From positions 11,421,318-11,485,317 of the forward strand of contig NC_089794.1 in NCBI RefSeq assembly GCF_040412425.1: 64,000 nucleotides of DNA, given 5' to 3'. Each line of letters opens with the position of its first letter. Positions within the stretch are counted from its first letter, which is position 1. Positions 10,566 to 21,795 of this stretch are shown here, piece after piece. A model generated the notes under the pieces. The model ran no database searches and had not been told where the DNA came from. It saw nothing but the letters and a program-made list of their open reading frames with translations. This DNA comes from Macrobrachium rosenbergii (taxonomy: Eukaryota > Arthropoda > Malacostraca > Decapoda > Palaemonidae). The position numbers were made by a program, and so were the translations under genes.

Positions 10566-13071
10566 GGCTAATTGCCTGTGTTCTTGGCTCTAACTAAACT
10601 CTTCCATTTCTTGTAAAACCGTGAAAATAACACTGGATATGAAAATGGCATAATAAGATGACTGCAATTGAGCTTACCCCCCTAAGCTAGCCTGCTGGCC
10701 TAAGTTACTAGGCTCTTGCTTAAACTCTACCATTTCTTGTAAAACCATGAAAATAACATTGAATATGCAAATGGACTAAGAAAATGACTGCATCTGAACA
10801 TACCCCTAAGTTAGGCTACTTGCCTGAGGTCCTAGGCTCTCACCTAAACTCTTCCTTTTCGTGTAAAACCATAAAAACTGAATACCTTCAAATTTCACTT
10901 TACCTAAGATTTGGTGACTTCATATACAGATATTGCATGCAATTCTATGCAATTAAATATCAAATTTGTATTTGACCACCTTCATACTTACCTAACCTAG
11001 GATGGTTCATGACAGCCTGCCTAAACTTTAGTTTTAAGGTAAAAATAAGAAGAATCCTAATTAAAATTGCAATTATAAATGTTGCACGCAAAACTATACA
11101 ATTGAATATGGAAATGGCCAAAGAAAATGATCGAATTTGAACTTACCCCTCAGCAAGTGTGTGAGTAAGGTCCTAGGCTCCTACCAAAATTCTTTCACTT
11201 CGTGTAAAACCATGAAAATAACACTGAATACACAAATGGCCTAAGAAAATGACTGTATTTGAACTTAACTCTAAGCTAGGGTTCTGGCCAAAGGTCCTAG
11301 GCTCTTCCCTAAACATATTTTGTGCAAAACCATGAAAATAATTTAATATCTTCATATTTAACTTTATCTTAGATTTGGCAACATTAAATACAGATTTGGC
11401 ATGCAATTCTATACAACTGAATATTACAATTGCATCTAATATGACCACCTTCATACTTAACTAGCCTAGGGTGATTGCCTAAGGTTTAAGACAACCAATC
11501 TAAACTCTAGTTTTCTGGGCAAAATAAGAAAAATCCAGATGAAAACCACAATCTAAATCTAAATGCAATCCGATGTACTTGAATATGCTAATGGCCTAGT
11601 TTTCATGGCAAAAATAAGAAAAATCCAGATGAAAACCACAAGTCTGAATGTTGCATGCAATCCGATGTACTTGAATATGCTAATGGCCTAAGAAAATGAC
11701 TGCATTTGAACTTAACCCTAAGATAGAGAGCTGGCCTAAGGTCCTAGGCTCTTACCTAAACTCTTCCATTTCATGTAAAACCATGAAATAACACTGAATA
11801 AACAAATGGCCAAAGAAAATGGCTGCATTTGAACTTATACCAAGCTAGGGTGCTGGCCTAAGGTAGTAGGCTCTTCCTAAAATTTCACAAACCCATGAAA
11901 ATAACTAAATACCTTCCTTTTTCACTTTATCCAGAATTTGGCAACTTCAAATACAGATGCTGCATACAATTCTATGCAATACAATACTAAATTAGTATTT
12001 AATATAACCACCTTAATACTAACCTAACCAAAGGTGGTAGCCTAAGGTTTATGACAATCTACCTAAACTCTATAGTTTTCAAGGTAAAAATAAGAAAAAC
12101 TAATTAAAAATTAAAAATTGAAATGTTGCATGCAATACTATGCAATTGAATTTGCAAATGGGATAATAAAATAGACGGATTTGAACTTACACCTAAGCTA
12201 GGCTGCTAGCCTAAGGTCGTAGGGTCTTACCTAATCTCTTCATTTCGCGTAAAACCAATAAAATAACATTGAATATGTGAATGGCCAAAGAAAATGGCCG
12301 AATTTAAACTTACCCATAAGTTAGGATGTTGGCCTAAGGTCCTATGGTCTTACATAACCTTTCCAAAACTTTCCAAATCTTATAAAACCATGAAAATAAC
12401 TACTGAAATTGAATATATAGACATTGCATTCAATAATATGTAATTGAATATGCACACAGCCTTGAAACTTGCTACATCTAAGCTTACCCCTAAGCTAGGG
12501 TGCTGGCATAAGTTCTTAGGTTCTTGCTTGAACTCTTCCATTTCATGTAAAACCATCAAAACAACTAAATACCTTAATATTTAACTTTATGATCTGGAGA
12601 CTTCAAATACAGATATTGCATACAATTCTATGCAATTCAAGATTAAAATTGCATTTAATATGACCACCTTCATACTTATCTAAAGTGATAGGCTAAGGTT
12701 CATAATAACCTACCTAAACTCTAGTTTCAAAGGTAAAATTAAATTAAAATCCTTATTAACACTACAAGTATAAATGTTGCATGCAATCCTATGCAACTGA
12801 ATATGCAAATGGCCTAAGAAAATGATCACATTCGAACTTACCCCTAAGCTAGGGTGCTGGTGTAAGGTCCTAAGCTCTTACCTAAACTCTTCCATCTAGT
12901 GTAAACCATGAAAATATCACTAAATATGAAAATGGCCTAAGAAAATTACTCCATTAGTGTAAAACCATGAAAATAATATTGAATATGAAAATGGCCTAAG
13001 AAAATGACTGCATTTGGACTTACCCCTAAGCTAGGGTGCTGGTCAAAGGTCCTATTCTCTTTACTAAACTA

Positions 13072-13441
13072 CAGTAAACCCCCGTATTCGCAGGGGTGCA
13101 GTATAACCCCCCATAAATAGCCGGGAATACTTAAAACCCTCTAAACCCACTATTTTAGAACAAGAAAACCTTATTTTGATAAACATTTTAAACACAAAAA
13201 GAAAACCCCTAAAATGACTTATACCTGAGCATTTTAATAGTTTTATCAGAAAAGTGGTGCATTTAGTCATGAAAATATGAAAAAATACAGAAATAAATTA
13301 GTCTAATATTTCTCAGTGAAAAATACAAGTTCCACAGAGAAATCGGCCAACCGAAAATACAGAATCAGTGAAAAATACAAGTTCCACGGAGAAATCAAAG
13401 AGTCAAGAACATGAGAAGGTGAATATGGGGGGGGTTTACTG
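13072..13441. mobile_element. Tc1/mariner-pogo (Tigger-like) MITE
   Basis: A 370-bp insert interrupts a satellite monomer. It begins CAGTAAACCCCCGTATTC and ends GAATATGGGGGGGGTTTACTG, so the terminal inverted repeats are about 20 bp, with TA on both sides (13070-13071 and 13442-13443). Removing the insert plus one TA restores the expected CTAAAC-TTCCATTTC order with one TA left over. An internal CAGTGAAAAATACAAGTTCC segment occurs twice. No transposase frame is present. The Tigger-type assignment rests on the TA target and the CAGTAAACCCCCG end. Confidence 0.8.
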
Positions 13442-13443
13442 TA

Positions 13444-13717
13444 TTCCATTTCATGTAAAACCTTGAAAATAACACTTAATATGCAAATGGCTTAAGAAAA
13501 TAACTGCAAATGAACTTGTCCCTAAGCTAGGGTGGTGGCTTAAGGTCCTAGGCTCTTATCTAACCTTTTTCCATTTTGTGTAAAACCATGAAAATAACAT
13601 TGAATATGCAAATGGCCTACGAAAATGACTGCATTTGGACTTACCCCTGAGCTAGGGTGCTGGCTGAAGGTCCTATTCTCTTTCCTAAACTCTTCCATTT
13701 CGTGTAAAACCTTGAAA
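13444..13717. repeat. Satellite monomers between two MITEs
   Basis: Two ordinary 124-bp monomers, with CTAAGCTAGGGTGGTGG at 13522 and a second copy near 13650. They separate the Tigger-like insertion from the palindromic MITE and show that the satellite was already tandem when both inserted. Confidence 0.85.
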
Positions 13718-13725
13718 CTAACACT

Positions 13726-14294
13726 GGTAGATCTAAGTAATAGATACACAGCGGGTATTTAGTGAGAGATGGCAGTTTCTTATAATATTTTGGTTGCTTA
13801 TTGACAATTTAACGTTACATTTAGGGGGTCAGCTGTAATTAACCCCAGAAGTCCATCCAACAAGGGGTTTCCATACGCGATCTTCACAAGACAGAGCACA
13901 GCTACGTCTGTTTCGAACGGTTCATATCCCATCCGGCAAGTGCATTAACTTGTGAACGTATGGGTACCATCACCCCGGGCCAGTACTAAACACGGCGAAG
14001 GGACATTCCATTTGGCCAACAACAAACAAATGTACCGCCAGTGTCAGAAGCCTAAAAGTGTAGAAAAAACCAGTTTCCAAGGATATGAACCGTTCAAAAC
14101 AGATGTAGCCGTGCTCTGTCTTGTGAAGATCGCGTATGGAAACCCGTTGTTGGATGGACTTCTGGGGTTAATTACAGGTTAATTACAGCCGACCCCCCAA
14201 AAATAACATTAAATTTAAATAAGCAACCAAAATACTATAAGAAACAGCCATTTCTTGCTAAATACCCGCTGTGTATCTATTACTTAGAAATACC
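13726..14294. mobile_element. Palindromic Merlin-like MITE with 8-bp target duplication
   Basis: A 569-bp foldback with arms of about 200 bp. The left arm starts GGTAGATCTAAGTAATAG and the right arm ends CTATTACTTAGAAATACC. The inner arms pair through GATCTTCACAAGACAGAGC and its complement. The unpaired centre (about 13930-14080) includes CCCCGGGCCAGTACTAAAC. Direct repeats CTAACACT flank it at 13718-13725 and 14295-14302. An 8-bp duplication with GG-starting ends fits the Merlin superfamily. The nearby element ending at 17953 has the exact complement of GGTAGATCTAAG and a Merlin-type transposase piece. hAT or P ends are less likely but not excluded. Confidence 0.8.
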
Positions 14295-14302
14295 CTAACA
14301 CT

Positions 14303-15300
14303 TGATATACAAATGGCTTAAGAAAATAACTGTGTGAACTTGTCCTAAACTTGTCCACCTAACTCCAAGGGTCTTACCTAAAGCTTCCATTTTGTGTGCT
14401 GGACCTATAAAATCCTACATTTGAACTCACCTCTAAGATACGCCAAGGGTTTTACCTAAACTCTTCCATTTCGTGTAAAACCATGAAAATAACATTGAAT
14501 ATGCAAATGGCCTAAGAATATGACTGCATTTGAACTTAACCCTAAGCTAGGGTTCTGGCCTAAGGTCCTAGGCTCTTCCCTAAACATATTGTGTAAAACC
14601 ATGAAAATAACTTGATATCTTCATATTTAATTTATAAGATTTGGTGATATTAAATACTGATATTGAATGCAACTCTATGCAACTGAATATCAAAATTGCA
14701 TTTAATATGACCACCTTCATACTTACCTAGCCTAGGGTGGCAGCCTAACGTTCATGACAACCAATCGAAACTCTAGTTTTCATGGCAAAAATTAGAAAAA
14801 TCCTGATTAAAATCACAAGTCTAAATGTTGCATGGAATCCAATGCAACTGGATATGCAAATGGCCTAAGAAAATGACTGCATTTGAACTTACCCCTAAGC
14901 AGTGTTGGCCTAAGGTCCTAGGCTCTTACCTAAACTCTTCCATTTCATGTAAAACCATGAAATAACATTGAATACACAAATGGCCTAAAAAAATGGCTGT
15001 ATATATTTGAACTTACACCTAAGCTAGGGTGCTGGCCTAAGGTAGTAGGCTCTTACCTAAACTCATTTCAAGTAAACCCATGAAAATAACTAAATACCTT
15101 CCTTTTACACTTTATCCAGTATTTGGCAACTTCAAATACAGATACTGCATGCAATTCTATGCAATTCAATACTAAAATACCATTTAATATAACCCCCTTA
15201 ATACTAACCTAACCTAGAGTGGTAGCCCAAGGTTCATGACAACCTAGCTAAAGTAAAAATAAGAAAACCTCTAAAATTCCATGTATAAATGTTGCATGCA
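14303..15300. repeat. Satellite after the Merlin-like MITE
   Basis: Monomers and two extension modules (about 14595 and 15075) resume, with ordinary CCTAAGCTAGGG, GTAAAACCATGAAAATAAC and ATGCAAATGG landmarks. The first 150 bp is poorly preserved (CCACCTAACTCCAAGGG). Confidence 0.85.
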
Positions 15301-15930
15301 AATGCTAAACAAATGAGATAAAATGCATGCAATGCTATAAGGTCGTAGGGCATAAACTCTTCATTTTTGTAAAACCAATAACATTACACTTAGGCAAATG
15401 GCCTACAAAAATGAGATAACAAAATAGCCTAAACTTTCCCAGATCTGAAAATAAACTGAAACTGCATATTACACCTATGCTAAGAAACTGCATTTGAAGC
15501 TTAAGGTCGCACGTTTACGTGCAAGGGTCTTAAAACATAAACTCATAAATTAACGTGATGTTAAAACCAATAACATTACACTGAATAGGCAAATGTCCTA
15601 AAAAATTGGCAGAATTTGAACTTACCCTGCGCCTCTAACCTTTTCAACTGTTTTTCTACACTTTTAGGGTTCTGATACTGGGTGTTGGTCGGCCAAATGG
15701 AATGTCCTGTGGTCTTACCTGAAACTTTCCATTTTTCGATGGAGTTTAAAACCAATTAAAAATAACCATCTGAAATTGCATATATAAACATTGCATACAA
15801 TGTATAACCCGGGCCAGTATGTAATTAAATATGCAAACGACCTGCTGAAAACTTGCTGCATTTGAGCGCATTCGGGTCAAGGGTAAATTTTCAGCTGCAG
15901 CCGACGGGCAAAAATGTTACCCTAAACTCA
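15301..15930. other. Scrambled (zipped) satellite/Merlin stretch
   Basis: Satellite pieces (AAAACCAATAACATTACAC, GCATATATAAACATTGCAT, TATGTAATTAAATATGCAAA) alternate with pieces of the Merlin-like MITE centre and arms in collinear order: TTTTTCTACACTTTTAGGG, GGCCAAATGGAATGTCC, CCCGGGCCAGTA, GCAGCCGAC. This is where the left end of the element described next should lie. As at 4.0 and 6.2 kb, it resembles a consensus of two misaligned sequences more than a biological junction. Confidence 0.6.
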
Positions 15931-17953
15931 TGCAAAGCAAGCAAAGCAACACTGAAAAACGTCAACTGCCACAGGCTACCTCAACTGCACACTAACCATT
16001 GCTTGTGATCGGGCGCGAAGAAACGAAAAAACGGTAAACAAATCCGCCATCTTGGGTTACGTACACTAGGGAATAATGGTAGGGGGAAGTTGGGGTACTG
16101 CACAAAAGGTAAACAAAGTGCGTAGGACTGTTATGTTTTAAATGACAGTTACCAAAAATAATAATGAAAAGCACTAAAACCTAATAACACCAAAAACACA
16201 GGTGACCTAACTACCTAATAATAAAGAAGAAACTTAAAGGGGTGGAGGATACAACTCAGCCGCCGCTTTTTTGGAGCCTCGTCTTCGGTTACGGATTTTA
16301 AATATGCCACAGCCGAAGTTGTAAACAACTAGGCGAGAAGTTCCTCCACCCTCTCTCAATAGTGTTTCGGGAGCACCAGTTACTGGGTCCACAAAGTTCA
16401 TGGAGTGGTTGACGGTTAAGTGTAAGCCTTCGTCCTTCAGGCAGTCATAAGCTCTCCAGCAATCAGATACAATAGTTGTCATGGTACAATGTAGTCCTTG
16501 ATGACAGCAAGCAAAGTCGCGCTTACTACTGGCACCACAAAACTCTTGACTGCAGACACCACCAAAAACCCACTGGCCTTCAATGACCCTGCCTACATTA
16601 TACTTCCCAAATCGTCAATCTCTATTTGCTTCTTCTGATAAAACCACCAAAAATTCAATTGAAAAAAATATCTTGCAATGACCAGTCATTAATTCGTCAT
16701 AAACCTAGTTCTGTCCTCTATGTTAAAGAAATCACTAACGTAAATGTTTTTATCCATTTTCAACAATGGTTTTCTCCACTTAAGGGAAAAAAGCAAATTG
16801 GGGTTCAAAAATGAAAATATAATGGTACAACCAATGGTAGCTTATTTAAGGAATATTTTAGCCTACTTTGTTTTGAAAACTGCATTGCAGTTAAATGTAA
16901 AAATCAACAGGTAATGTCCCTTTGCCTACACTCCTTGCCACAGTGAGGGCAAAAGGTTTAGGAAGCACATTTGCACAGGTAAGCCATTGGTTACAGGCAG
17001 AAGAGCAGGGGTTGGAGTCACACCCGCCATCGTGCTGGGTTGAACAGTGAAGTTGAACTGCACCTTCCGGGAAGGATGAAGTTGGGGGCTAAAAGTGTAT
17101 TTCTGCTTTCAGTTTTGGAAACAGAAACGCGCTGCGCCTTATCCCATTTTTAAAATAATCTCTTATGCTCTGGCAAGCGAAGATCGCCAACCACAGGGCT
17201 TACAAAATATGTAAAAAAAGGTTTCTGTTAACGTCACTGAGAGAAAGTGGTGAAATGTCCTGCAAGACCCTTCTCCTCCTCCCCATATACATGCTTCAGG
17301 TGTCTGCCGACAAATGTAAAGTAATTTTGTAAGTTATTTATGGTAAACTAAGAGACGTCAATATATTTGTAGAAAACTGGAAGAAGGTTGTCGCTACAAC
17401 GTATAAAACTGTTATAAAACAGTTGAGCAAAAGGAATACATGTAACTGAGTTTATGTATCCCCAAATTCTCCACCTGGGTGAAACGTAAAACTGTAACGT
17501 GATTGGAACAGCCAGCCAAAAACCCACCAACTACTCTCTCAATTGGAGGCATTGGTTCGAAAGCTCCTGTATGCGTGACATGGCCTGGAATCAGCAGTAG
17601 TAGTGATATGTGAAAAGTGCCTTTGTAATGGCTCGGCTGTCCATTTATTCCCCTTATTTTTACGCTTGTTTTTCGTGTTCCAAGTGACATAAATAACTGG
17701 AAATACAACAATAAGTTGCCCAAACCTTTTCCAAGTTATTTACCCCACCCAGAACCCTGGATTCCCAACGGGTCCCCTCACCGTGAGCTATTCTCGAAAG
17801 TGTTTTTACCCACCCAGGACCCAGATTATTGCATACAAGGTAATTTACAGCTTAATTACAGCCGAGCGACAAAATATTACTTTAAATTTTGTTCAGCAAG
17901 TAAAGTTCTATAGAAAATGTCGATTAACCGCGGACAGCCGGCTTAGATCTACC
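15931..17953 (-). mobile_element. Decayed Merlin-like DNA transposon
   Basis: The stretch between scrambled satellite and normal satellite ends with CTTAGATCTACC at 17942-17953, the exact reverse complement of the first 12 bases of the MITE at 13726. Just inside lie AATTACAGCCGA and TAAATTTTGTTCAGCAA, which align with the MITE right arm (ATTACAGCCGACCCCC, TAAATTTAAATAAGCAA). A transposase remnant sits at 16234-16625 on the minus strand. The left end is lost in the scrambled zone, so no target duplication can be tested. The rest (16630-17830) contains short frames I do not recognise. It may be the former autonomous partner of the MITE. Confidence 0.6.
16234..16625 (-). pseudogene. Merlin/ISXO2-like transposase remnant
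   Basis: The minus strand reads KYNVGRVIEGQWVFGGV, then after a frame change FVVPVVSATLLAVIKDYIVP, and after another change MTTIVSDCWRAYDCL, HLTVNHSMNFVDPVTGA. This succession (YNRGR-x-GQWVFGG, PV-x-ATLL-x-I, SDCW-AY-L, VNHS-NFVDP-TGA) is the ISXO2-like DDE core known from Merlin transposases. The aspartate of SDCW is the likely second catalytic residue. The frame is open from 16482 down to 16234, but after VDPVTGA it no longer resembles the family (the usual TxTIE region is absent). At least two frameshifts and missing ends make it non-functional. The ATG at 16482 is accidental and not a native start. Confidence 0.72.
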
Positions 17954-18490
17954 ATCGATATATTAAAACTGTCCTAACCTAATGCCCGTGGTAGGCTACT
18001 ATGGTTCATGACAACCTAAGCTTCAATAAAAAGGCAAAAATAAGAAAAACCCTATTTAAAATTTACTTTCGAAGGCAAAAATAAGAAAACCCTAAAAAAT
18101 TACATTAATGTTGCATGCAATCCAATGCAATTGAATATGCAAATGGCCAAAGAAAAATTACCACATTCGAACTTACCCCTAAGTTAGGGTGCTGGCCTAA
18201 GGTCCTAGGCTCTTACCTAAACTCTTCTATTTCATGTAAAACCATGAAAATAACAATAAATATGCAAATGGCCTAAGAAAATGAGTGCGTTTGAAATTAC
18301 CCTAAGCTACAGCGCTGGCCTAAAGTCCTTGGATCTTACCTAAACTCTTCCATTTCTTGTAAAACCATGAAAATAACACTGAATATGCAAATAGCCGAAT
18401 TTGAACTTACCCCTAAGCTAGAGTGATGGTCGAAGGCCCTAGGCTCTTTGCTAAACTCTTCCACTTTGTGTAAAACCATCAAAATAACTA
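17954..18490. repeat. Right edge of the satellite field
   Basis: One partial extension module (CTAACCTAATGCCCGTGG, GGTTCATGACAACCTAAGC) is followed by three to four monomers with CCCTAAGTTAGGGTGCTGG, ATGCAAATGGCC and GTAAAACCATGAAAATAAC. The last recognisable piece is CCATCAAAATAACTAAATA near 18480, after which the sequence changes abruptly. Confidence 0.85.
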
Positions 18491-19131
18491 AATATTGGGT
18501 TTGCAGGACGAAGGTCGATGCGTACCGTCTTACGACTTCAAAGGTTGGAGCCGGTGTTCCAGTAATGTTTTATTTAGGAATGCCGGATCCTTATATCCCC
18601 TTTATAACATTCCCGTATATTATTATTCAATTAATAATAATTATTTATAACTAATAATAATTCTTCCACTTATTATTGACGTCTAATAATGAAAATAACG
18701 CCGTTAAATAGGGAAGCCAATTTATTTTTCACAAATTTATTTTCTGTTAGCTTTGAGGCATAATGAAAATAACGTCTCATTTCCCGACAATCCTGCCAAT
18801 AATAAGTAATTACGTAATCAATTATGTCATTTATTATATAATAATAACTAATCATTACCCCAATAACGTCGGATAAACAGCATTTAAAAATTTTTTAAAA
18901 GTTTTTGGATGTACTAAACTGGTTTATGGCTTCCACAGGGACTGTCGGAGGTGTTCCTTCAGAATCGAATTCTTATATCCTCTTTATAACTATCTGTCTG
19001 TCACGGGGGTACGGGTTTGAAACCTACCTTGTTAAGTAAGTTGGATCAGATGGTGACCACATGCCAAATTTTGTCTAGATCGGTCAAGCGGTTCGGATTT
19101 CTATAGCGCAAAAACATACAAACATTCACTT
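18491..19131 (+). mobile_element. Possible non-LTR element 3' end with internal duplication
   Basis: Two diverged copies of a GGTGTTCC...CTTATATCCYCTTTATAAC segment lie near 18553-18612 and 18945-18995. The end of the block (GATCAGATGGTGACCACATG, AGATCGGTCAAGCGGTTCGG, AACATACAAACATTCAC) has the wording I associate with arthropod non-LTR retrotransposon 3' regions, and runs directly into an (AT)n array. There is no reverse transcriptase frame. A SINE or other dispersed repeat is the alternative. Confidence 0.4.
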
Positions 19132-19825
<694 letters not shown>

Positions 19826-20445
19826 AATCGGTTTAAGAGCTGGGGCAAGAAACATCTGTCATTTTGTTATCAAGGAGGCCAATCTGAAAGTACTTTTGTT
19901 AAGTTTATTGTCACCATATTAGTTTTCTTGAGAGCTGGGCAAGAAACATCTGTTATTTTGATTTCAAGGAGACTAATCTGAAAGTACTTTTTGTTAAGTT
20001 TATTGTTACCATATTAGTTTTCAAGAGCTGGGCGAGAAGCATCTGTTACTTTGTCATCAAAGAGACTAATCTGAAAGCTGTTAAGTTTATTGTTACCATA
20101 TTAGTTTTCTTGAGAGCTGGGTGAGAAACATGTGTTACTTTGTCATCAAGGAGACTAATCTGAGGGCTGTTAAGTTTATTGTTACCATATTAGTTTTTTG
20201 AGAGAAAGCTGGGGAGAAACATTGTTACTTTGTTATCAAGGAGACTAATCTGAAAGCTGTTAAGTTTATTGTTACCATATTAGTTTTCTTGAGAGCTGGG
20301 CGAGAAACATCTGTTATTTTGTTATCAAGGAGACTAATCTGAAAGTACTTTTTGTTAAGTTTATTGTTACCATATTAGTTTTCTTGAGAGCTGGGCGAGA
20401 AACATCTGTTATTTTGTTATCAAGGAGACTAATCTGAAAGCATTG
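19826..20445. repeat. ~90-bp tandem repeat, about seven copies
   Basis: Units contain GAGAGCTGGGCGAGAAACAT, TTTGTTATCAAGGAGAC, TAATCTGAAAGTAC and GTTAAGTTTATTGTTACC. The AGAGCTGG (or AAAGCTGG) landmark falls near 19835, 19931, 20024, 20114, 20205, 20291 and 20387. Period varies from 86 to 96 bp because of small deletions after TCTGAAAG. Copies are about 90% alike and no frame spans them. Confidence 0.9.
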
Positions 20446-20750
20446 TCCGTTAACAGTTTATCACTTACGTATTGCTCATGATATTTAATAAGATTAAGTA
20501 AACAATGTCATATGACTTAACAGGAAACCATTTTCTTGTAAATAAATCATCACTGTGCAAAGTAATAAATGACTTACGCCTTAATTAATTATTTTAATTA
20601 TGTTTAATGAAGGTAATTTTTATTTTGGTACATTTTGTAGTATAGTTTTAACAGTTTGCTATCTTTGATATTTTCCTCATATTCTCTAACGAATTTTTTT
20701 TAAATCGTTAATATTTTAGTGGAGGCAGGTTCCAGGAATGTAGGTAGAAG
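20446..20750. other. AT-rich unassigned sequence
   Basis: A-T-rich sequence with no open frame of note and no recognised repeat. It ends at GTAGGTAGAAGTATAATAAT, where the trinucleotide array begins. Confidence 0.5.
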
Positions 20751-20751
<1 letters not shown>

Positions 20752-20796
<45 letters not shown>

Positions 20797-20799
20797 TTA

Positions 20800-20843
<44 letters not shown>
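20752..20843. repeat. (TAA)n-(TTA)n inverted trinucleotide array
   Basis: About fifteen TAA/ATA units are followed by their complement as TTA units, so the stretch is itself a hairpin. The poly-Asn and poly-Ile frames are artefacts. It abuts the 5' end of SINE1 copy 1. Confidence 0.95.
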
Positions 20844-21118
20844 GTGTTCTTCATTGGCGGGATGGTTAGCGCTCCCAGCTAGCACACTGTTGGCCCAGTG
20901 TTCAACTCTCCGACCGGCCAATGAAGAATTAGAGGAATTTATTTCTGGTGATAGAAATTCATTTCTCATCACAATATGGTTCGGATTCCACAATAAGCTG
21001 TAGGTCCCGTTGCTAGGCAACCAGTCGGTTCTTAGCCACGCGAAATAAATCTAATCCTTCGGGCCAGCCCTAGGAGAGCTGTTAATCAGCTCAGTGGTCT
21101 GATTAAACTAAGAAATAC
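20844..21118 (+). mobile_element. SINE1 copy 1 (tRNA-derived SINE)
   Basis: About 275 bp. The head (TTCATTGGCGGGATGG, TTAGCGCTCCCAGCTAG, GTGTTCAACTCTCCGACC, GGCCAATGAAGAA) has the spacing of a tRNA-like Pol III promoter, with an A-box-like TGGTTAGCGCTC and a B-box-like GTTCAACTC. The body (GAGGAATTTATTTCTGGTG, TTCGGATTCCACAATAAGC, TAGGTCCCGTTGCTAGGC) and the tail (GGGCCAGCCCTAGGAGAGC, TCAGTGGTCTGATTAAAC) are shared with the copies at 22930 and 37338. The 5' side lies in a trinucleotide array, so no target duplication is visible here. Confidence 0.85.
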
Positions 21119-21489
21119 TTTTTTTAGTGTATCTGTTGTTATTGTTACTGCAGACGACACATCGCGCACGAACGTTCCCGAAAGTCTAATCGTATCCCTG
21201 ACAACACTGTGATACACAAAGACTCAGCGCGAGACCCAACTTTGTATCATGATGTTTCGTCGGGAACTTTCCTCGAAATTCTACTGAATTCTTATTCCCG
21301 AGCCTGAACAAACAGGCGATTTGCATATACAAACCTTCGCAGCGCCGTCGCAGGGGGAAGGAGGTGTTCTGGGACGAGAGAATCTTCGCTTGGAGTTATC
21401 TCTGATATTATTTTCTGTTTATGTTTGTGTTGCTCATTTCTGCTTTCCAAATCTTCTCATGCTAGAGAATTGTTAGGGAGAGAGAGAAT
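21119..21489. other. Unassigned, locally GC-richer sequence
   Basis: Contains CGCGCACGAACGTTCCCG and GCAGCGCCGTCGCAGGGGG, richer in CpG than its surroundings. No frame or repeat recognised. Confidence 0.4.
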
Positions 21490-21795
21490 ATAGAATTTAA
21501 TCCCCAGGCCAAGCGCTGGGACCTACGAGGTCATTCGGCGCTGAAATGGAAATTGACAGTTAAAGGTTTGAAAGGTGTAACAGGAGGAAAACCTCGCAGT
21601 TGCACTATGAAACAATTGTTTGAGAGGGTGTAAAGTCAGATGGAAGAAAGAGAATATGAACGAAGGTACAGTAAATGGAAGAAGTTGCAGCTACTGGCCG
21701 AAGGGACGCTGCAAAGAACCTTAAGTAATGCCTACAGTGTACCACGTGAGGTGCACTGACGGCACTAACCCCCTACGGAGGTTAAAGGATGGTTA
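21490..21795 (+). repeat. Dispersed decapod-type repeat, copy 1
   Basis: Landmarks in order: CCAAGCGCTGGGACCTACG, AGGTCATTCGGCGCTG, AATTGACAGTTAAAGG, TTTGAAAGGTGTAACAGG, AAAACCTCGCAGTTGCACT, GGCCGAAGGGACGCTGC, ACCACGTGAGGTGCACTG and CCCCCTACGGAGGT. A second copy lies at 22810-23345. From memory, this block is widespread in decapod genomic sequence; no search was run. No terminal repeats, RT or Pol III boxes are visible, so its class is unknown. Confidence 0.8.

Larger units (their letters stand above)
7546..13069. repeat. Satellite domain B: 124-bp monomer plus ~250-bp extension module
   Basis: Monomers of about 124 bp continue without minisatellite blocks. At intervals (roughly 7.7, 8.3, 8.8, 9.2, 10.9, 11.3, 11.9 and 12.55 kb) a monomer is extended by a module with landmarks ATACCTTCATATTTCACTTT, CAAATACAGATATTGCATGC, AATATGACCACCTTCATAC and GGTTCATGACAACCTACC, giving a long unit of about 370 bp. 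The TATGCAAATGGCC landmark is kept in most units. No gene is seen. Confidence 0.9.

Noticed and set aside
19826..20445. CRISPR-like array (direct repeats about 90 bp apart)
   Set aside because: Whole units are repeated without unique spacers and the DNA is eukaryotic, so it is an ordinary tandem repeat. The same holds for the 35-, 39-, 48- and 61-bp arrays.
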